Positions 46,849-55,612 of a DNA stretch of 64,000 bases are shown here, piece after piece. The position numbers and the translations under genes are program-made. Numbering within the stretch: the first letter of the stretch is position 1; every line of letters starts with the position of its first letter. The stretch comes from JBAZTO01 sp041661865 (GTDB lineage Bacteria; Planctomycetota; Phycisphaerae; SM23-33), in the NCBI GenBank assembly GCA_041661865.1, contig JBAZTO010000004.1:1-64000 (forward strand), given 5' to 3'. The notes under the pieces are model-generated. The model was given only the letters and a program-made list of their open reading frames with translations. It searched no databases and was not told the DNA's origin.

Positions 46849-48102
46849 TCAGCCATTGGCTCGGCGGCGCCGTCCCGCCAGCACCATCGCCCCGATGGCC
46901 AGTAGTGACGCGCTGAGCGGTTCAGGCGTCAGCACCACGTCCCACGCCACGGATTCCTGTAAGAGGTTTCGCTGAGAGCGAACCCAGTCGGTCGGGTCAT
47001 ACGCCAACGCCATGACGTTGTAGCTGCCGGCTGTATAGCCCCAGTCGGCTGGGTCGAACGTCTCGCCCGTCGCCCCGACGACCCGTCGCCCGTTGACGTA
47101 CCACTTGACCGAGAGGACGTTGGGGTCGACCAGGTCCACCCAGAGGTTGTTGGGGTCCGTCAGCGGTTCGGAATCGTCGAGGAAAGAATCTATGGGCCGG
47201 ACGATCCGATAGATGTCCTGGATGATCTTCTCGCGGCAGACGGCGTTGAACGCATAGCCCAGCGATCGCATCTTGGAGTTGGCCGTGGGGCGGTAGATCC
47301 CGGTGTCATAGGTGCCGCCGCCCTCGTAGGCCCCGACCACGCCCAGATTGCCGTCCTCGTATCCCAGCCAGGACGACCATTGCTCTCCGCTGGCCGAGGT
47401 GGTGATGTTGGCCTGCCACGTCGGTCCGTAGGGGTACGCGCCGCCTCCGCCGTACTCGTCGGCCAGGTCGCTGAACTGGTGGCCCAGTTCGTGCAGCGCC
47501 AGTTCCCCCGTCCAGGTGTTGCTGCCGGCAAAGGCTGCGTACCGGGCGCCGCCGCCGCCGTAGGTGGATGCGTTGACGGTGATCAGGCGCATGTCTGCGT
47601 TGATGTCGGCCTGGCCGAAGTTGGCCGACATGGCGGCATTGGCCTTGGTTTCATCGATGTACAGCAGGCGCTGCGGCCCGCCGCCGTAGGCGTAGGAGGC
47701 ATCCAGGGCCGTGTCGCGATAGATGCCCTGGTTGGGGTCATCAGCGCCGCTCTGATTGGACACCACATTGATGCGATAGGCGTTGAAGAAGTTGTGGTAG
47801 CGGGCGAAGGGGTCTTCTCCCTGATCGAACATGTGGGTCAGGACGGTGTCGATGTCGTGGGTGTAGGTGGTCTCGATCTGATCGGCGGTGTAGCCGTCGC
47901 CCATGAAGACGATGTTGACGCGGTTGCCCGGATCGCCGGTTTGGCTGAAAACGGAGTAGTCCGCCCTGGCCGATCCAGCCAGCAAGACAGCGGCCACCGC
48001 GCAACCTGCCGCAGCCAAACCCAGGCCCCGTCGCAGCCGGCCCAGGGCGGCCCTTGCCGCCCGCAGCCAGAGGCCCGCAATTCCTCCGATACCATCGAAC
48101 AT
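46849..48102 (-). CDS. M64 family (IgA-peptidase-like) metallopeptidase with PEP-CTERM tail
   Basis: 417 aa. A basic, hydrophobic N-terminus (to ARAD, about 48) is a signal peptide. IVFMGDGYT marks the M64 start. The zinc site is HELGHQFSDLADEY (204-217). The C-terminus is a PEP-CTERM signal: TPEPLSASLLAIGAMVLAG followed by RRRRANG. Such proteins are sorted by an exosortase to the cell surface or extracellular matrix. The role is probably extracellular protein degradation. Confidence 0.88.
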   Translation of the reverse strand: MFDGIGGIAGLWLRAARAALGRLRRGLGLAAAGCAVAAVLLAGSARADYSVFSQTGDPGNRVNIVFMGDGYTADQIETTYTHDIDTVLTHMFDQGEDPFARYHNFFNAYRINVVSNQSGADDPNQGIYRDTALDASYAYGGGPQRLLYIDETKANAAMSANFGQADINADMRLITVNASTYGGGGARYAAFAGSNTWTGELALHELGHQFSDLADEYGGGGAYPYGPTWQANITTSASGEQWSSWLGYEDGNLGVVGAYEGGGTYDTGIYRPTANSKMRSLGYAFNAVCREKIIQDIYRIVRPIDSFLDDSEPLTDPNNLWVDLVDPNVLSVKWYVNGRRVVGATGETFDPADWGYTAGSYNVMALAYDPTDWVRSQRNLLQESVAWDVVLTPEPLSASLLAIGAMVLAGRRRRANG

Positions 48103-48266
48103 GTGCCTGATCCTCTCTTGGATCGGCTCCCTCCGCCGGCAGCGTCGTCCTACCTCGTTGAGGCCGCCTCTGCTGCATCTGCCGGACCAGCCTTCATAAA
48201 CTGATCCGGACCGCCAAAGAACCCTCTGGTCCTTCCTGGCCCATAGGCCATGTTACCTATTATACA

Positions 48267-49877
48267 TCAATGTCGCCTTCTGCGCCTTCGGCGTCTTCCG
48301 CCGCCCTGACCGCCCTGACCCTGCCCGTCGCTTGGGCCCTGGCCGGCTGGCGGGCCGCCGGCTTGTCCGGTGGCGCCGAGAGGGCTGCTCTGCGGCGAGG
48401 TGGGGTTGGGCGCTGCCGTGCGAGCCGGCTGCGATGGGGCGGCGTTGCCGCCCTGGCCGTCGCGACGCTCCCCGCCGCGCCGCCTGCGACCCCTGCGATG
48501 CCGCCGTCTCTGAGAGTCCTCCTGTCCCGGAGATGCGGGCGTCGAGGCACGCTGCACCTCTGAGGGCACCGCGGGCTGCCCCTCGCTCGGAAGGGCTGGC
48601 TGGTCGTCGTTCTCTGCCGCGACGTCCCCGTCGGCCGTTGGCGGCGTTTGGGTTTTCGGCGCCGCCTCGGGCAGGTCGGCCAGGCGCACATGCACCTTGG
48701 GCGGTTCGGCGGGCCGAGGCGCAGCCGGCGGCTGGATGGATACCGGCGGCACGTCGCGTTGCACGATCTCGTCGTTGCCGATGACCACCTGCGTGCCGTC
48801 CTGGAGTAGCAGGCGGACCAGTTGGGTGAGAATCTGGCCGTCGATGACCTTGCCCACGGCCGTGGCCGTCCGGACAAAGGTGTTCTTGCGGGGCAGGCGG
48901 GCGCGAAGCTCCTCGTAGCCGGCATCCTCGTAGCGCAGGCAGCACATCAGCCGGCCGCAGCGGCCGGAAATCTTGGCCGGGTCCAGCGTGGCCTTCTGCG
49001 TCTTGGCCATTCGCATCGAGATGGGCTTGAGATCCTTGAGAAAACCCTGGCAGCAGCACGGGCGGCCGCAACGCTCGAAGTCGCCCACCAGACGGGCCTC
49101 GTCGCGGGCGCCGACCTGTCGCATCTCGATCCGCGTGCGGTACTGGGCGGCCAGGCGGCGGACCAGGTCGCGGAAGTCCACCCGTGTTTCGGAGGAGAAG
49201 TAGAAGATGATCCGCTCGCCGCCCAGCAGGTGCTCGACGGTCACAAGCTTCATCGACAGCTTCATCGCGCGGATTTCCTTGCGGCAGTAGGTGGCCTCTT
49301 CGTGGGCGTTGCCGTCCAGGTGCCGCTGGTCCAGCAGGTCCTGCGAGTTGGCCAGGCGGAGGAACTTGCCGTCGCGCATGAAGGGGTAGTCCGGGCCGCA
49401 GGAGCGGATGAAGTCCATCAGCTTGGCCGGCGTGACCAGGCCCGGCCCGCCTTGTTCGGACACGATCGCCACGACCTCGGCCAGTTCCACGCCGCGCTCG
49501 GTCCTGGCCACCACCTTGGCCCCCGGCAGCAGCCGGCGTTCCAGGTTGTGGCTGAACCCCCCCAACGCCCGCATCACGCCGTAGCGTGCGACGACCTTGC
49601 CTACCAGGGCGGCAAGCTCCGGCGGCAGCGAGGCCTTCTCGGCAGATGCCTCTTCCTGCTCGGCAAGTTGGTCAGCATGGCACTGGGAGCAGCCGCACAG
49701 GCCCAGGGCCTGGCCTGGACAGGCCTCGGCGACATCCTCGCCGGCGGGGGGGGCAGACGGGGAAAAGCCGTTCGGCTCGGCCATGGGCTGGCCCTCAGGC
49801 ATGGAGGCGGCGGGGGATTGGGCAGCGCCGATGGGCGCGGATTCTGCCGGGTCGGTCGGGAGCGATGAATCCGACAT
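48267..49877 (-). CDS. ricT: PSP1 domain protein, RicT (YaaT)-like
   Basis: 536 aa. The PSP1 core contains RCGRPCCCQGFLKD and GRCGRLMCCLRYE, the cysteine pattern of RicT. In Bacillus RicT forms an Fe-S complex with RicA/RicF and aids RNase Y-dependent RNA maturation. Only the core is conserved here: the N-terminal 60 residues and the C-terminal 150 (rich in Pro, Gln, Arg) are low complexity, ending in a poly-Arg run. ATG 49877 has a weak upstream site. Confidence 0.85.
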   Translation of the reverse strand: MSDSSLPTDPAESAPIGAAQSPAASMPEGQPMAEPNGFSPSAPPAGEDVAEACPGQALGLCGCSQCHADQLAEQEEASAEKASLPPELAALVGKVVARYGVMRALGGFSHNLERRLLPGAKVVARTERGVELAEVVAIVSEQGGPGLVTPAKLMDFIRSCGPDYPFMRDGKFLRLANSQDLLDQRHLDGNAHEEATYCRKEIRAMKLSMKLVTVEHLLGGERIIFYFSSETRVDFRDLVRRLAAQYRTRIEMRQVGARDEARLVGDFERCGRPCCCQGFLKDLKPISMRMAKTQKATLDPAKISGRCGRLMCCLRYEDAGYEELRARLPRKNTFVRTATAVGKVIDGQILTQLVRLLLQDGTQVVIGNDEIVQRDVPPVSIQPPAAPRPAEPPKVHVRLADLPEAAPKTQTPPTADGDVAAENDDQPALPSEGQPAVPSEVQRASTPASPGQEDSQRRRHRRGRRRRGGERRDGQGGNAAPSQPARTAAPNPTSPQSSPLGATGQAGGPPAGQGPSDGQGQGGQGGGRRRRRRRRH

Positions 49878-50163
49878 GCGGGTTCCGTTCTGTAAGCCGC
49901 GGCGGCCCGCGGGCACACGTGCGTTTCCGGTCCTCGGTCCGTCGCCGAGGCTCTAGACGCCCCGAAGGGCCGGCCGGCCTTACGCTCGTCGATGGAGGCC
50001 AACCGTCGACCGCCACACCCGCAAACCCTTTGCCAGCGGAAAGCGGCAGCAGCGGTACCCACGAATTATACGGTATTTCGCCTTCCGCGTTAAGTCCTTT
50101 TCCGCAGACCCCGTCCGGGGCGAGGCATTGTATAATGAAGCAGTGGAGGTAACGAAGTAGCGA
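49878..50163. other. Intergenic region between ricT and hflX
   Basis: 286 bases, no gene. TATAAT at 50131-50136 is a likely -10 box for hflX; no good -35 is seen. Confidence 0.5.
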
Positions 50164-51483
50164 ATGGAAACTGGCGAAAGAACTGAACTGTCGGTGCAGG
50201 CCGAGAAGGCCCTGCTCGTGACGGTCATGCTGCCGGGTTCGACGGCTGACCCCATGGACCCGGTGGGGGAACTGCGGAGTCTGGTCAAGACGGCAGGGGC
50301 GGCGGTGGTTGACGAGATGCTCGTCAGGCGCCAGGCGGTAAGTCCCTGCCTTTACGTCGGTTCGGGCAAGGCCGAAGAGATTGCCAACCGCGCCGACATG
50401 AACGAAGCCAACGTGGTGATCTTCGACAACGACCTGTCCCCCGGTCAAATCCGCGAGCTTGAGACCATCGTTCGCCGCAAGGTGATCGACCGCAGCGAGC
50501 TGATCCTGGATATCTTCGCCGCCCACGCCCGCACGGCAGAGAGCAGCCTCCAGGTCGAATTGGCCCAACTGGAATACACCTATCCACGCCTGACGCACAT
50601 GTGGAGCCACCTGGAGCGCATGGCCGGCGGCGCCGCCGGCGCGGGCCAGAGCGGCGGCGTCGGCACGCGCGGCCCGGGCGAGAAGCAGATCGAAATCGAC
50701 CGCCGCCTGGTCCAGAAGCGCGTCAGCTCGCTCAAACGCCAGATCGCCGAGATCGACCAGCGGAAGATGCGCCAGGTCAGGAGCCGACAGGAAACCTTCG
50801 GCGCCTGCCTGGTCGGCTACACCAACGCCGGCAAGAGCACGCTGATGAACCTGCTGACCGGCGCGGACACCTACGTGGCCGACAAGCTCTTTGCCACGCT
50901 GGACACCAAGACGCGGCGCTGGGACCTGGGCGAGGGGCAGTCGGTGCTGTTGTCGGACACCGTCGGTTTCGTCCGCGACCTGCCGCACCACCTGGTGGCC
51001 AGCTTCCGCGCCACGCTGGAAGAGGCCATCAACGCCCAACTGCTCATCCACGTCGCCGACGCCTCGCACGACCGCGTCGAGCAGCAGATCCGCGCCGTCG
51101 AGGGCGTGCTGGATGAACTCCATTGCGACCGCCAGCGCGTCCTGCTGGTGCTCAACAAGATCGACCGCATCAACGACCCGACCGTCCGCACGATCCTGGC
51201 CGGCAAGTATCCGCGAGCGATGTTTGTCTCTGCCGCCACCGGGGCGGGGGCCGCGGAATTGGCTGCCCAGGTCGCCCTTCGCTCCGCCGGCGCGCCCGTC
51301 CGCGTGACGCTCAAGGCCAACTGCGCCAATGGCCGGCTCATGCAGTACATCGCCCAGCACGCCCAGGTGCTCAGCCAGAGCTTCAGCGACTCCACCGCGC
51401 TGATCGAGGCCACCATTCCCGCCAAACGCCTCGCGCAACTGACGACCTTCGGCAACGACGTGGAGATCCTCGTGAGGTCGTAG
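50164..51483 (+). CDS. hflX: GTPase HflX
   Basis: 439 aa. The N-terminal domain has YVGSGKAEEIAN and FDNDLSPGQIRELE. The linker GGVGTRGPGEKQIEIDRR is diagnostic. The G domain has GYTNAGKSTLMN, DTVGFVRDLPHHL and NKID. HflX binds the large subunit and splits stalled ribosomes. The long C-terminal tail of some members is present in short form. ATG 50164 has GGAGGT, but 13 bases away. Confidence 0.96.
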   Translation: METGERTELSVQAEKALLVTVMLPGSTADPMDPVGELRSLVKTAGAAVVDEMLVRRQAVSPCLYVGSGKAEEIANRADMNEANVVIFDNDLSPGQIRELETIVRRKVIDRSELILDIFAAHARTAESSLQVELAQLEYTYPRLTHMWSHLERMAGGAAGAGQSGGVGTRGPGEKQIEIDRRLVQKRVSSLKRQIAEIDQRKMRQVRSRQETFGACLVGYTNAGKSTLMNLLTGADTYVADKLFATLDTKTRRWDLGEGQSVLLSDTVGFVRDLPHHLVASFRATLEEAINAQLLIHVADASHDRVEQQIRAVEGVLDELHCDRQRVLLVLNKIDRINDPTVRTILAGKYPRAMFVSAATGAGAAELAAQVALRSAGAPVRVTLKANCANGRLMQYIAQHAQVLSQSFSDSTALIEATIPAKRLAQLTTFGNDVEILVRS

Positions 51484-51498
51484 GCTGATGAAAAAAGC

Positions 51499-51526
51499 TT
51501 GGCAAACGACGAAGTTGCCCTATAAT
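51499..51526 (+). promoter_or_regulatory. Near-consensus sigma-70 promoter of the two-gene cassette
   Basis: TTGGCA (51499-51504), 16 bases, TATAAT (51521-51526), 93 bases before the first gene. Confidence 0.8.
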
Positions 51527-51618
51527 ACGAAAGGGTAGGTAGGTGTTCGTCAACAAATAGGCCGGTTTTCCCTCGGTGTTCGGCCCGAGTTTGCCGATGA
51601 CAAAAAGGGAAAAGAGCG

Positions 51619-52092
51619 ATGATGGACCCGATCAAGGACAAGCCGAGAACAATCCAACTCGACTATTATAGCGAGCATGAGTGTAAGGTTGTGGTCAAGC
51701 CGAAGGACCATGACGTATTCATGGACAGTCTCCAGAATGTGACTACCGCTTGTCAACTTGGGAACAAGAGCATAAAGTTTTTTGAGCAATTTCGTCTGCT
51801 CCTGCAGAAGTTAGCACAGTGGTTGAGTCAGCGGCGCGGCCTTGCGCGGCACGCCTATATCACACTCAAAGAAGGTGGGTTTCTATTCATCGTGGTCAGA
51901 TTGACTGCTGAGTACAACCGTCAGTTTGAAGACGATTTGACGAAGCTGGACATCGAAGTGGCAACTGATCCCGAACTGGATTTGGTGAACTTGGAGGTTC
52001 TGGCGCTCCCCAACGGTTCCACGGACTCACTAAGATCGTTTCTTGATCCTGATACCACTATGGAGTTTTCTCCGCGTGCCGAGCAAGACTGA
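51619..52092 (+). CDS. Unknown protein, first gene of a two-gene cassette
   Basis: 157 aa, not recognised. A beta-alpha pattern is likely (IQLDYYSEHECKVVV; then a helical RLLLQKLAQWLSQRR; then GGFLFIVVRLTAEY). The end is acidic. No nucleotidyltransferase GS motif is seen. Base composition is lower in GC than flanking hflX and trpD. The second gene overlaps its 3' end. Could be the partner of a HEPN-like protein. Confidence 0.6.
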   Translation: MMDPIKDKPRTIQLDYYSEHECKVVVKPKDHDVFMDSLQNVTTACQLGNKSIKFFEQFRLLLQKLAQWLSQRRGLARHAYITLKEGGFLFIVVRLTAEYNRQFEDDLTKLDIEVATDPELDLVNLEVLALPNGSTDSLRSFLDPDTTMEFSPRAEQD

Positions 52093-52501
52093 CCACCTTA
52101 CGCTGGCTCAGCACAATCAGGACACCATCGAGTTTCTCGGGGCATCGCACTCTGACTTTTCAGACTGGGTGGCAACCATTGCCTTTTACCGGGCGCTGCA
52201 CCTAGTAGAATCGCTCTTCTATCAAGATCCGTCGATCGTGCATGGGTGTGACCATAAGACAAGAGAAGCAATTCTGAAAAGACGTTACAGTATGATTTAT
52301 GTGCATTACAGGCCGTTGAAGTCAGCATCGATGATTGCGAGATACCTGATGGATAGTGGTGGCACCGCATACAGGAGATTCAGTGACTACCTCAAGCCGA
52401 CGGAGGTAAAGAGCGAACTCTTGGAGTTTCGGCTGAAGGAACTCGAAAAACTCGTGCAAATGCTCCTAGTTGTTAAGCCATCTGGTAGCACCGGTGTCTA
52501 A
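52076..52501 (+). CDS. HEPN-like helical protein, second gene of the cassette
   Basis: 141 aa from GTG 52076; TTG 52043 is an alternative. Helical, with IAFYRALHLVESLF, CDHKTREAIL and RYSMIYVHYRPLK. The R-x6-H spacing in RYSMIYVH matches the HEPN RNase motif (R-x4-6-H), but assignment to HEPN is tentative. It overlaps the upstream gene by 17 bases. The pair is at home among accessory or toxin-antitoxin-like genes. Confidence 0.5.
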   Translation: MPSKTDHLTLAQHNQDTIEFLGASHSDFSDWVATIAFYRALHLVESLFYQDPSIVHGCDHKTREAILKRRYSMIYVHYRPLKSASMIARYLMDSGGTAYRRFSDYLKPTEVKSELLEFRLKELEKLVQMLLVVKPSGSTGV

Positions 52502-52711
52502 CGCAGTCGTGCTGCATCGCCATCTCCGCCGCGGAAGCCACTCACCCGCCACCAGCAGGGGGAAGTTGTACAAGCCGGCAAGGATCCTGCTAGCACGCCC
52601 GGCCGATCACGCCCTGGAACCGGAAGGACAGGTCGTTCATCTACCGCCAGAACGCGCATGCCGCGCGGGCATTTTGCAGGCTCGGCCATGTCGTCGCGGC
52701 GGGGGCGGCGA

Positions 52712-52717
52712 TATAAT
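52712..52717 (+). promoter_or_regulatory. Candidate -10 box of trpD
   Basis: TATAAT 36 bases before ATG 52753, with no recognisable -35 box. Confidence 0.4.
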
Positions 52718-52752
52718 CGCCCGTGCGTGGCGCATCCTTAAAGGAACCCTTC

Positions 52753-53781
52753 ATGGCCGACAACACTTACAGTGATCTTCTGCGGCGACTGCTGGCCGGC
52801 GAGAGCCTGTCGCGCGAGCAGTCGCACTGGGCCTTTTCGCAGATCATGGACGGGCAGTGGACCACCGCCCAGGTGGCCGGGCTGCTGGTGGGCCTGGCGG
52901 CCAAGGGCGAGACCAGCGACGAAATCGCCGGCGCCGCCTCGGCCATGCGAGAGCACGTGGTGCCCATCGACACCGGCGGGGCGGACGTGATCGACACCTG
53001 CGGCACGGGCGGCACGGGCCTGGCGACTTTCAACATTTCCACGGCCGCCGCGATGGTCTGCGCGGGCGCGGGCGTGAAGGTGGCCAAGCACGGCAACCGC
53101 ACCCACACGCGGACCTCGGGCTCCGCTGACGTGCTGGCGGCGCTGGGCGTGAACATCGACGCCGCGCCGGAAGTGGCCTCGGCCTGCCTGGCGCGGGCGG
53201 GCGTGTGCTTCTGCTTCGCCGTCCGCTGCCACCCGGCCATGAAGCACGCAATGCCCGTCCGCCGCGAGCTGGCTGTGCGGACGATCTTCAACCTGCTGGG
53301 CCCGCTGACCAACCCCGCCGGGGCCCGGCGGCAGATGATGGGCATCTTCCGCGCGGACCTGACCGAAACGATCGCGAAGGTGCTGGCATCCCTGGGCGCC
53401 CTTCACGCCATGGTCATGCACGCCGAGGACGGCCTGGACGAGTTTTCGACGACCTGTGGCACCAAGGTCACCGAGTTGCGCGGGCCGAGCATCTCCACGC
53501 GGACGGTGCATCCGCATGATTTCGGCCTCCCCACCGCGCGAATGGCCGACCTGCTGGTCAGCAGCCCGCAGCAGTCGGCGGAGGTGATCCGCGGCGTGTT
53601 GGCCGGCAAGAAGGGCCCGGCGCGCGACATCGTGGTCCTCAACGCCGCCGCCGCCATCGCGGTGGCTGACCGAGTTGAGTCCATCGCCGCCGCCATTCCG
53701 CTGGCCCAGGAGGCCATCGACTCCGCCGCCGCCGCCGCCGCTTTGGACAAGCTCATCGGCGTGAGCAACGGAAGAGGATAG
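52753..53781 (+). CDS. trpD: Anthranilate phosphoribosyltransferase
   Basis: 342 aa. PRPP loop CGTGGTGLATFNIST, then VAKHGNRTHTRTSGSAD with the substrate lysine/histidine segment, NLLGPLTNPAG and the acidic DGLDEFS metal site. Second step of tryptophan synthesis. It is not clustered with trpB2, which lies 30 kb away, nor with other trp genes. AAGGAA precedes ATG 52753. Confidence 0.95.
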   Translation: MADNTYSDLLRRLLAGESLSREQSHWAFSQIMDGQWTTAQVAGLLVGLAAKGETSDEIAGAASAMREHVVPIDTGGADVIDTCGTGGTGLATFNISTAAAMVCAGAGVKVAKHGNRTHTRTSGSADVLAALGVNIDAAPEVASACLARAGVCFCFAVRCHPAMKHAMPVRRELAVRTIFNLLGPLTNPAGARRQMMGIFRADLTETIAKVLASLGALHAMVMHAEDGLDEFSTTCGTKVTELRGPSISTRTVHPHDFGLPTARMADLLVSSPQQSAEVIRGVLAGKKGPARDIVVLNAAAAIAVADRVESIAAAIPLAQEAIDSAAAAAALDKLIGVSNGRG

Positions 53782-53796
53782 GAGACGCGACGATCG

Positions 53797-53825
53797 AAAA
53801 AGAAACGCCCCCTTAGAGGGGGCGT
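53797..53825 (-). terminator. Hairpin with a minus-strand T run
   Basis: ACGCCCCC (53805-53812) pairs with GGGGGCGT (53818-53825). The T run is on the minus strand (TTTCTTTTTC), as at 24602, although no minus-strand gene lies immediately upstream. It could be bidirectional downstream of trpD. Confidence 0.55.
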
Positions 53826-53938
53826 CGGCCCAGAGATCCTATCCCTGGGGGGGTTCTTCAATGAATTATATCGGAGCCCGCGAGGCAAGAAACAAGAAAA
53901 AAGAAGAAAAAGCGAACCCCAGGGAATAACACTAAACC

Positions 53939-54586
53939 ATACAAAGAGTTATCGCGTACATTGACGGGTTTAACTTGTACTTCGGCCTACGCGAAAACAA
54001 GTGGCGAAGGTATTACTGGCTCAACTTATGGGCCTTGGTACTCAGTCTACTGAAGCCTGACCAGAAGCTCGTCCTCACGAAGTATTTTACTGCCCGAATC
54101 GCTGGTGCTCGGCAAGGGGATCCTCCGATGCTAGCGCGTGAACTCGATGCCAAAGTCAAGCGGCAAGGCCTGTTTCTGGATGCCCTGAGTACTCTGCGAA
54201 ACTTACAAGTCTTTGAAGGACACTATCTTGGGAAAACCGTGGAATGCTTCCGCTGTGGGGGGACGTGGCGAACCCACGAAGAAAAGATGACAGATGTGAA
54301 CATCGCCACCGAGATCTTGACGGATGCATTCAATGATCACTTTGACACGGCGATTCTGATCTCCGGGGATAGCGATCTTGTTCCTCCAGTACTGGCCGTA
54401 AGGCAGTATTTTCCCGGGAAGAAGATTGTTGCGGCCTTCCCACCGTCACGGACCTCCGAACAATTGAAGCGAGCGGTCAATGCCTATTTCGTCATCGGTG
54501 AAGCGAAGCTTCGGCAAAGTCAGTTCCCGGATTACGTCAAGAAATCAGATGGTTTCACTCTTGTTAGGCCACAGGAATGGCGATAG
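53939..54586 (+). CDS. NYN domain nuclease-like protein with no canonical start
   Basis: 215 aa if it begins at ATA 53939. RVIAYIDGFNLYFGL carries the first metal Asp of NYN/LabA domains; the later acids are in TDVNIATEIL and LISGDSDLVPP. An in-frame TAA is two codons before ATA 53939, and the first canonical start (TTG 53975) comes after the conserved Asp. So it uses ATA, ATC or ATT, or the start codon is mutated. NYN proteins are PIN-like RNases. Base composition differs from its neighbours. Confidence 0.7.
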   Translation: MQRVIAYIDGFNLYFGLRENKWRRYYWLNLWALVLSLLKPDQKLVLTKYFTARIAGARQGDPPMLARELDAKVKRQGLFLDALSTLRNLQVFEGHYLGKTVECFRCGGTWRTHEEKMTDVNIATEILTDAFNDHFDTAILISGDSDLVPPVLAVRQYFPGKKIVAAFPPSRTSEQLKRAVNAYFVIGEAKLRQSQFPDYVKKSDGFTLVRPQEWR

Positions 54587-54637
54587 ACGGACCGCGGCCG
54601 GCGCTATGAACAAAGCGTACTTGACGCGACCGAACCG

Positions 54638-55390
54638 TTACTCTTCCCAGTATTTCGGGCGGCCGTAGTAGTCGTACAGACGAATCTCGTACTCGCGGTT
54701 GATCGGCGTCGAGGGATCAAAATGAGTACTGTGGCGGATCTGCTCGCGTGTCAGATCGACGCGCACTTCCCGGTCGGGCCAGTCCACCGATGTCACCCAC
54801 GCCGGCGAGACCAGGACCTTCCGGCCGGGAATCCAGTTCCGCGTGTCGACGATCATGTAGCGGAGTACCCAGCCGTCGGTCTGGACCAGGAAGTCGGTGA
54901 CGTGACCGACCTCCCCGTCGGTGGCGTGGATGTGATAGCCGGTCACCTCCTTGATGCTGCGAAGGTGCGGGTCGCCGGTCGTCGGCTTGGCCACCTCGGT
55001 GCCTGTCCGCGGCACCGTTCCAATCGGAAGGATCATGCCCGTCATCGGCACGCCCAAGGGTGAAATCCAGTAGGGGGCCCAGTCGTAATAAATGGCCAAC
55101 TGCTCCTCGTGCTGGCGTGAGACGGGCTGATGCGACTCGATGCCGGGACTGTTGGCCACCTTTTCCCTGGTCAACGCGACGGGAAGGATCGCCTGCGACC
55201 ACTGGGGCTGGCTGATCACCAGCGGCGAGAGCAACACCTGCCGGCCGGTCAGCCACCCGCCGGACTCGACCGTCAGATAGCGAATGGCCCACGAATGATC
55301 GTCAAACAGGAAGTCCCTGGCGTGGCCCAGCGGGCCGTCGGTGGCCTCGATTCGATACCCGATGATTTCCTTGACGCTGCGAAGCATCAT
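54638..55390 (-). CDS. Tandem PRC-barrel protein
   Basis: 250 aa with two PRC-barrel-like repeats: LRSVKEIIGYRIEATDGPLG and LRSIKEVTGYHIHATDGEVG are matching starts 145 residues apart. Each is followed by a W-rich beta stretch. PRC-barrels occur in the RimM ribosome factor and in photosynthetic reaction centres; such duplicated bacterial forms are often stress-related. AGGAG precedes the start, with ATG at 55390 or 55387. Confidence 0.85.
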   Translation of the reverse strand: MMLRSVKEIIGYRIEATDGPLGHARDFLFDDHSWAIRYLTVESGGWLTGRQVLLSPLVISQPQWSQAILPVALTREKVANSPGIESHQPVSRQHEEQLAIYYDWAPYWISPLGVPMTGMILPIGTVPRTGTEVAKPTTGDPHLRSIKEVTGYHIHATDGEVGHVTDFLVQTDGWVLRYMIVDTRNWIPGRKVLVSPAWVTSVDWPDREVRVDLTREQIRHSTHFDPSTPINREYEIRLYDYYGRPKYWEE

Positions 55391-55585
55391 AGTCTCCTGA
55401 CCGGCGGGGTTGCCCTATGGACCTCTCGCCTCTAAACAATGGTAGGGGGCCTGATCGCCAGTGGCGAATCGCCGACGACGAATTCAGCAATCGCCGATTT
55501 TTCGATGCGGTGGAAGATGTGGCCGCCGGGCTGGTTGCCGCTTTCCCGTTACCTCTTCCTTTTCCCTTTTTTCGGGGCCTTGGGG

Positions 55586-55591
55586 TATAAT
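55586..55591 (+). promoter_or_regulatory. Candidate -10 box of proA
   Basis: TATAAT 22 bases before the proA start, giving a very short leader. No clear -35 box. Confidence 0.4.
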
Positions 55592-55612
55592 CCGGTCTCG
55601 CAGGAGAACGCC

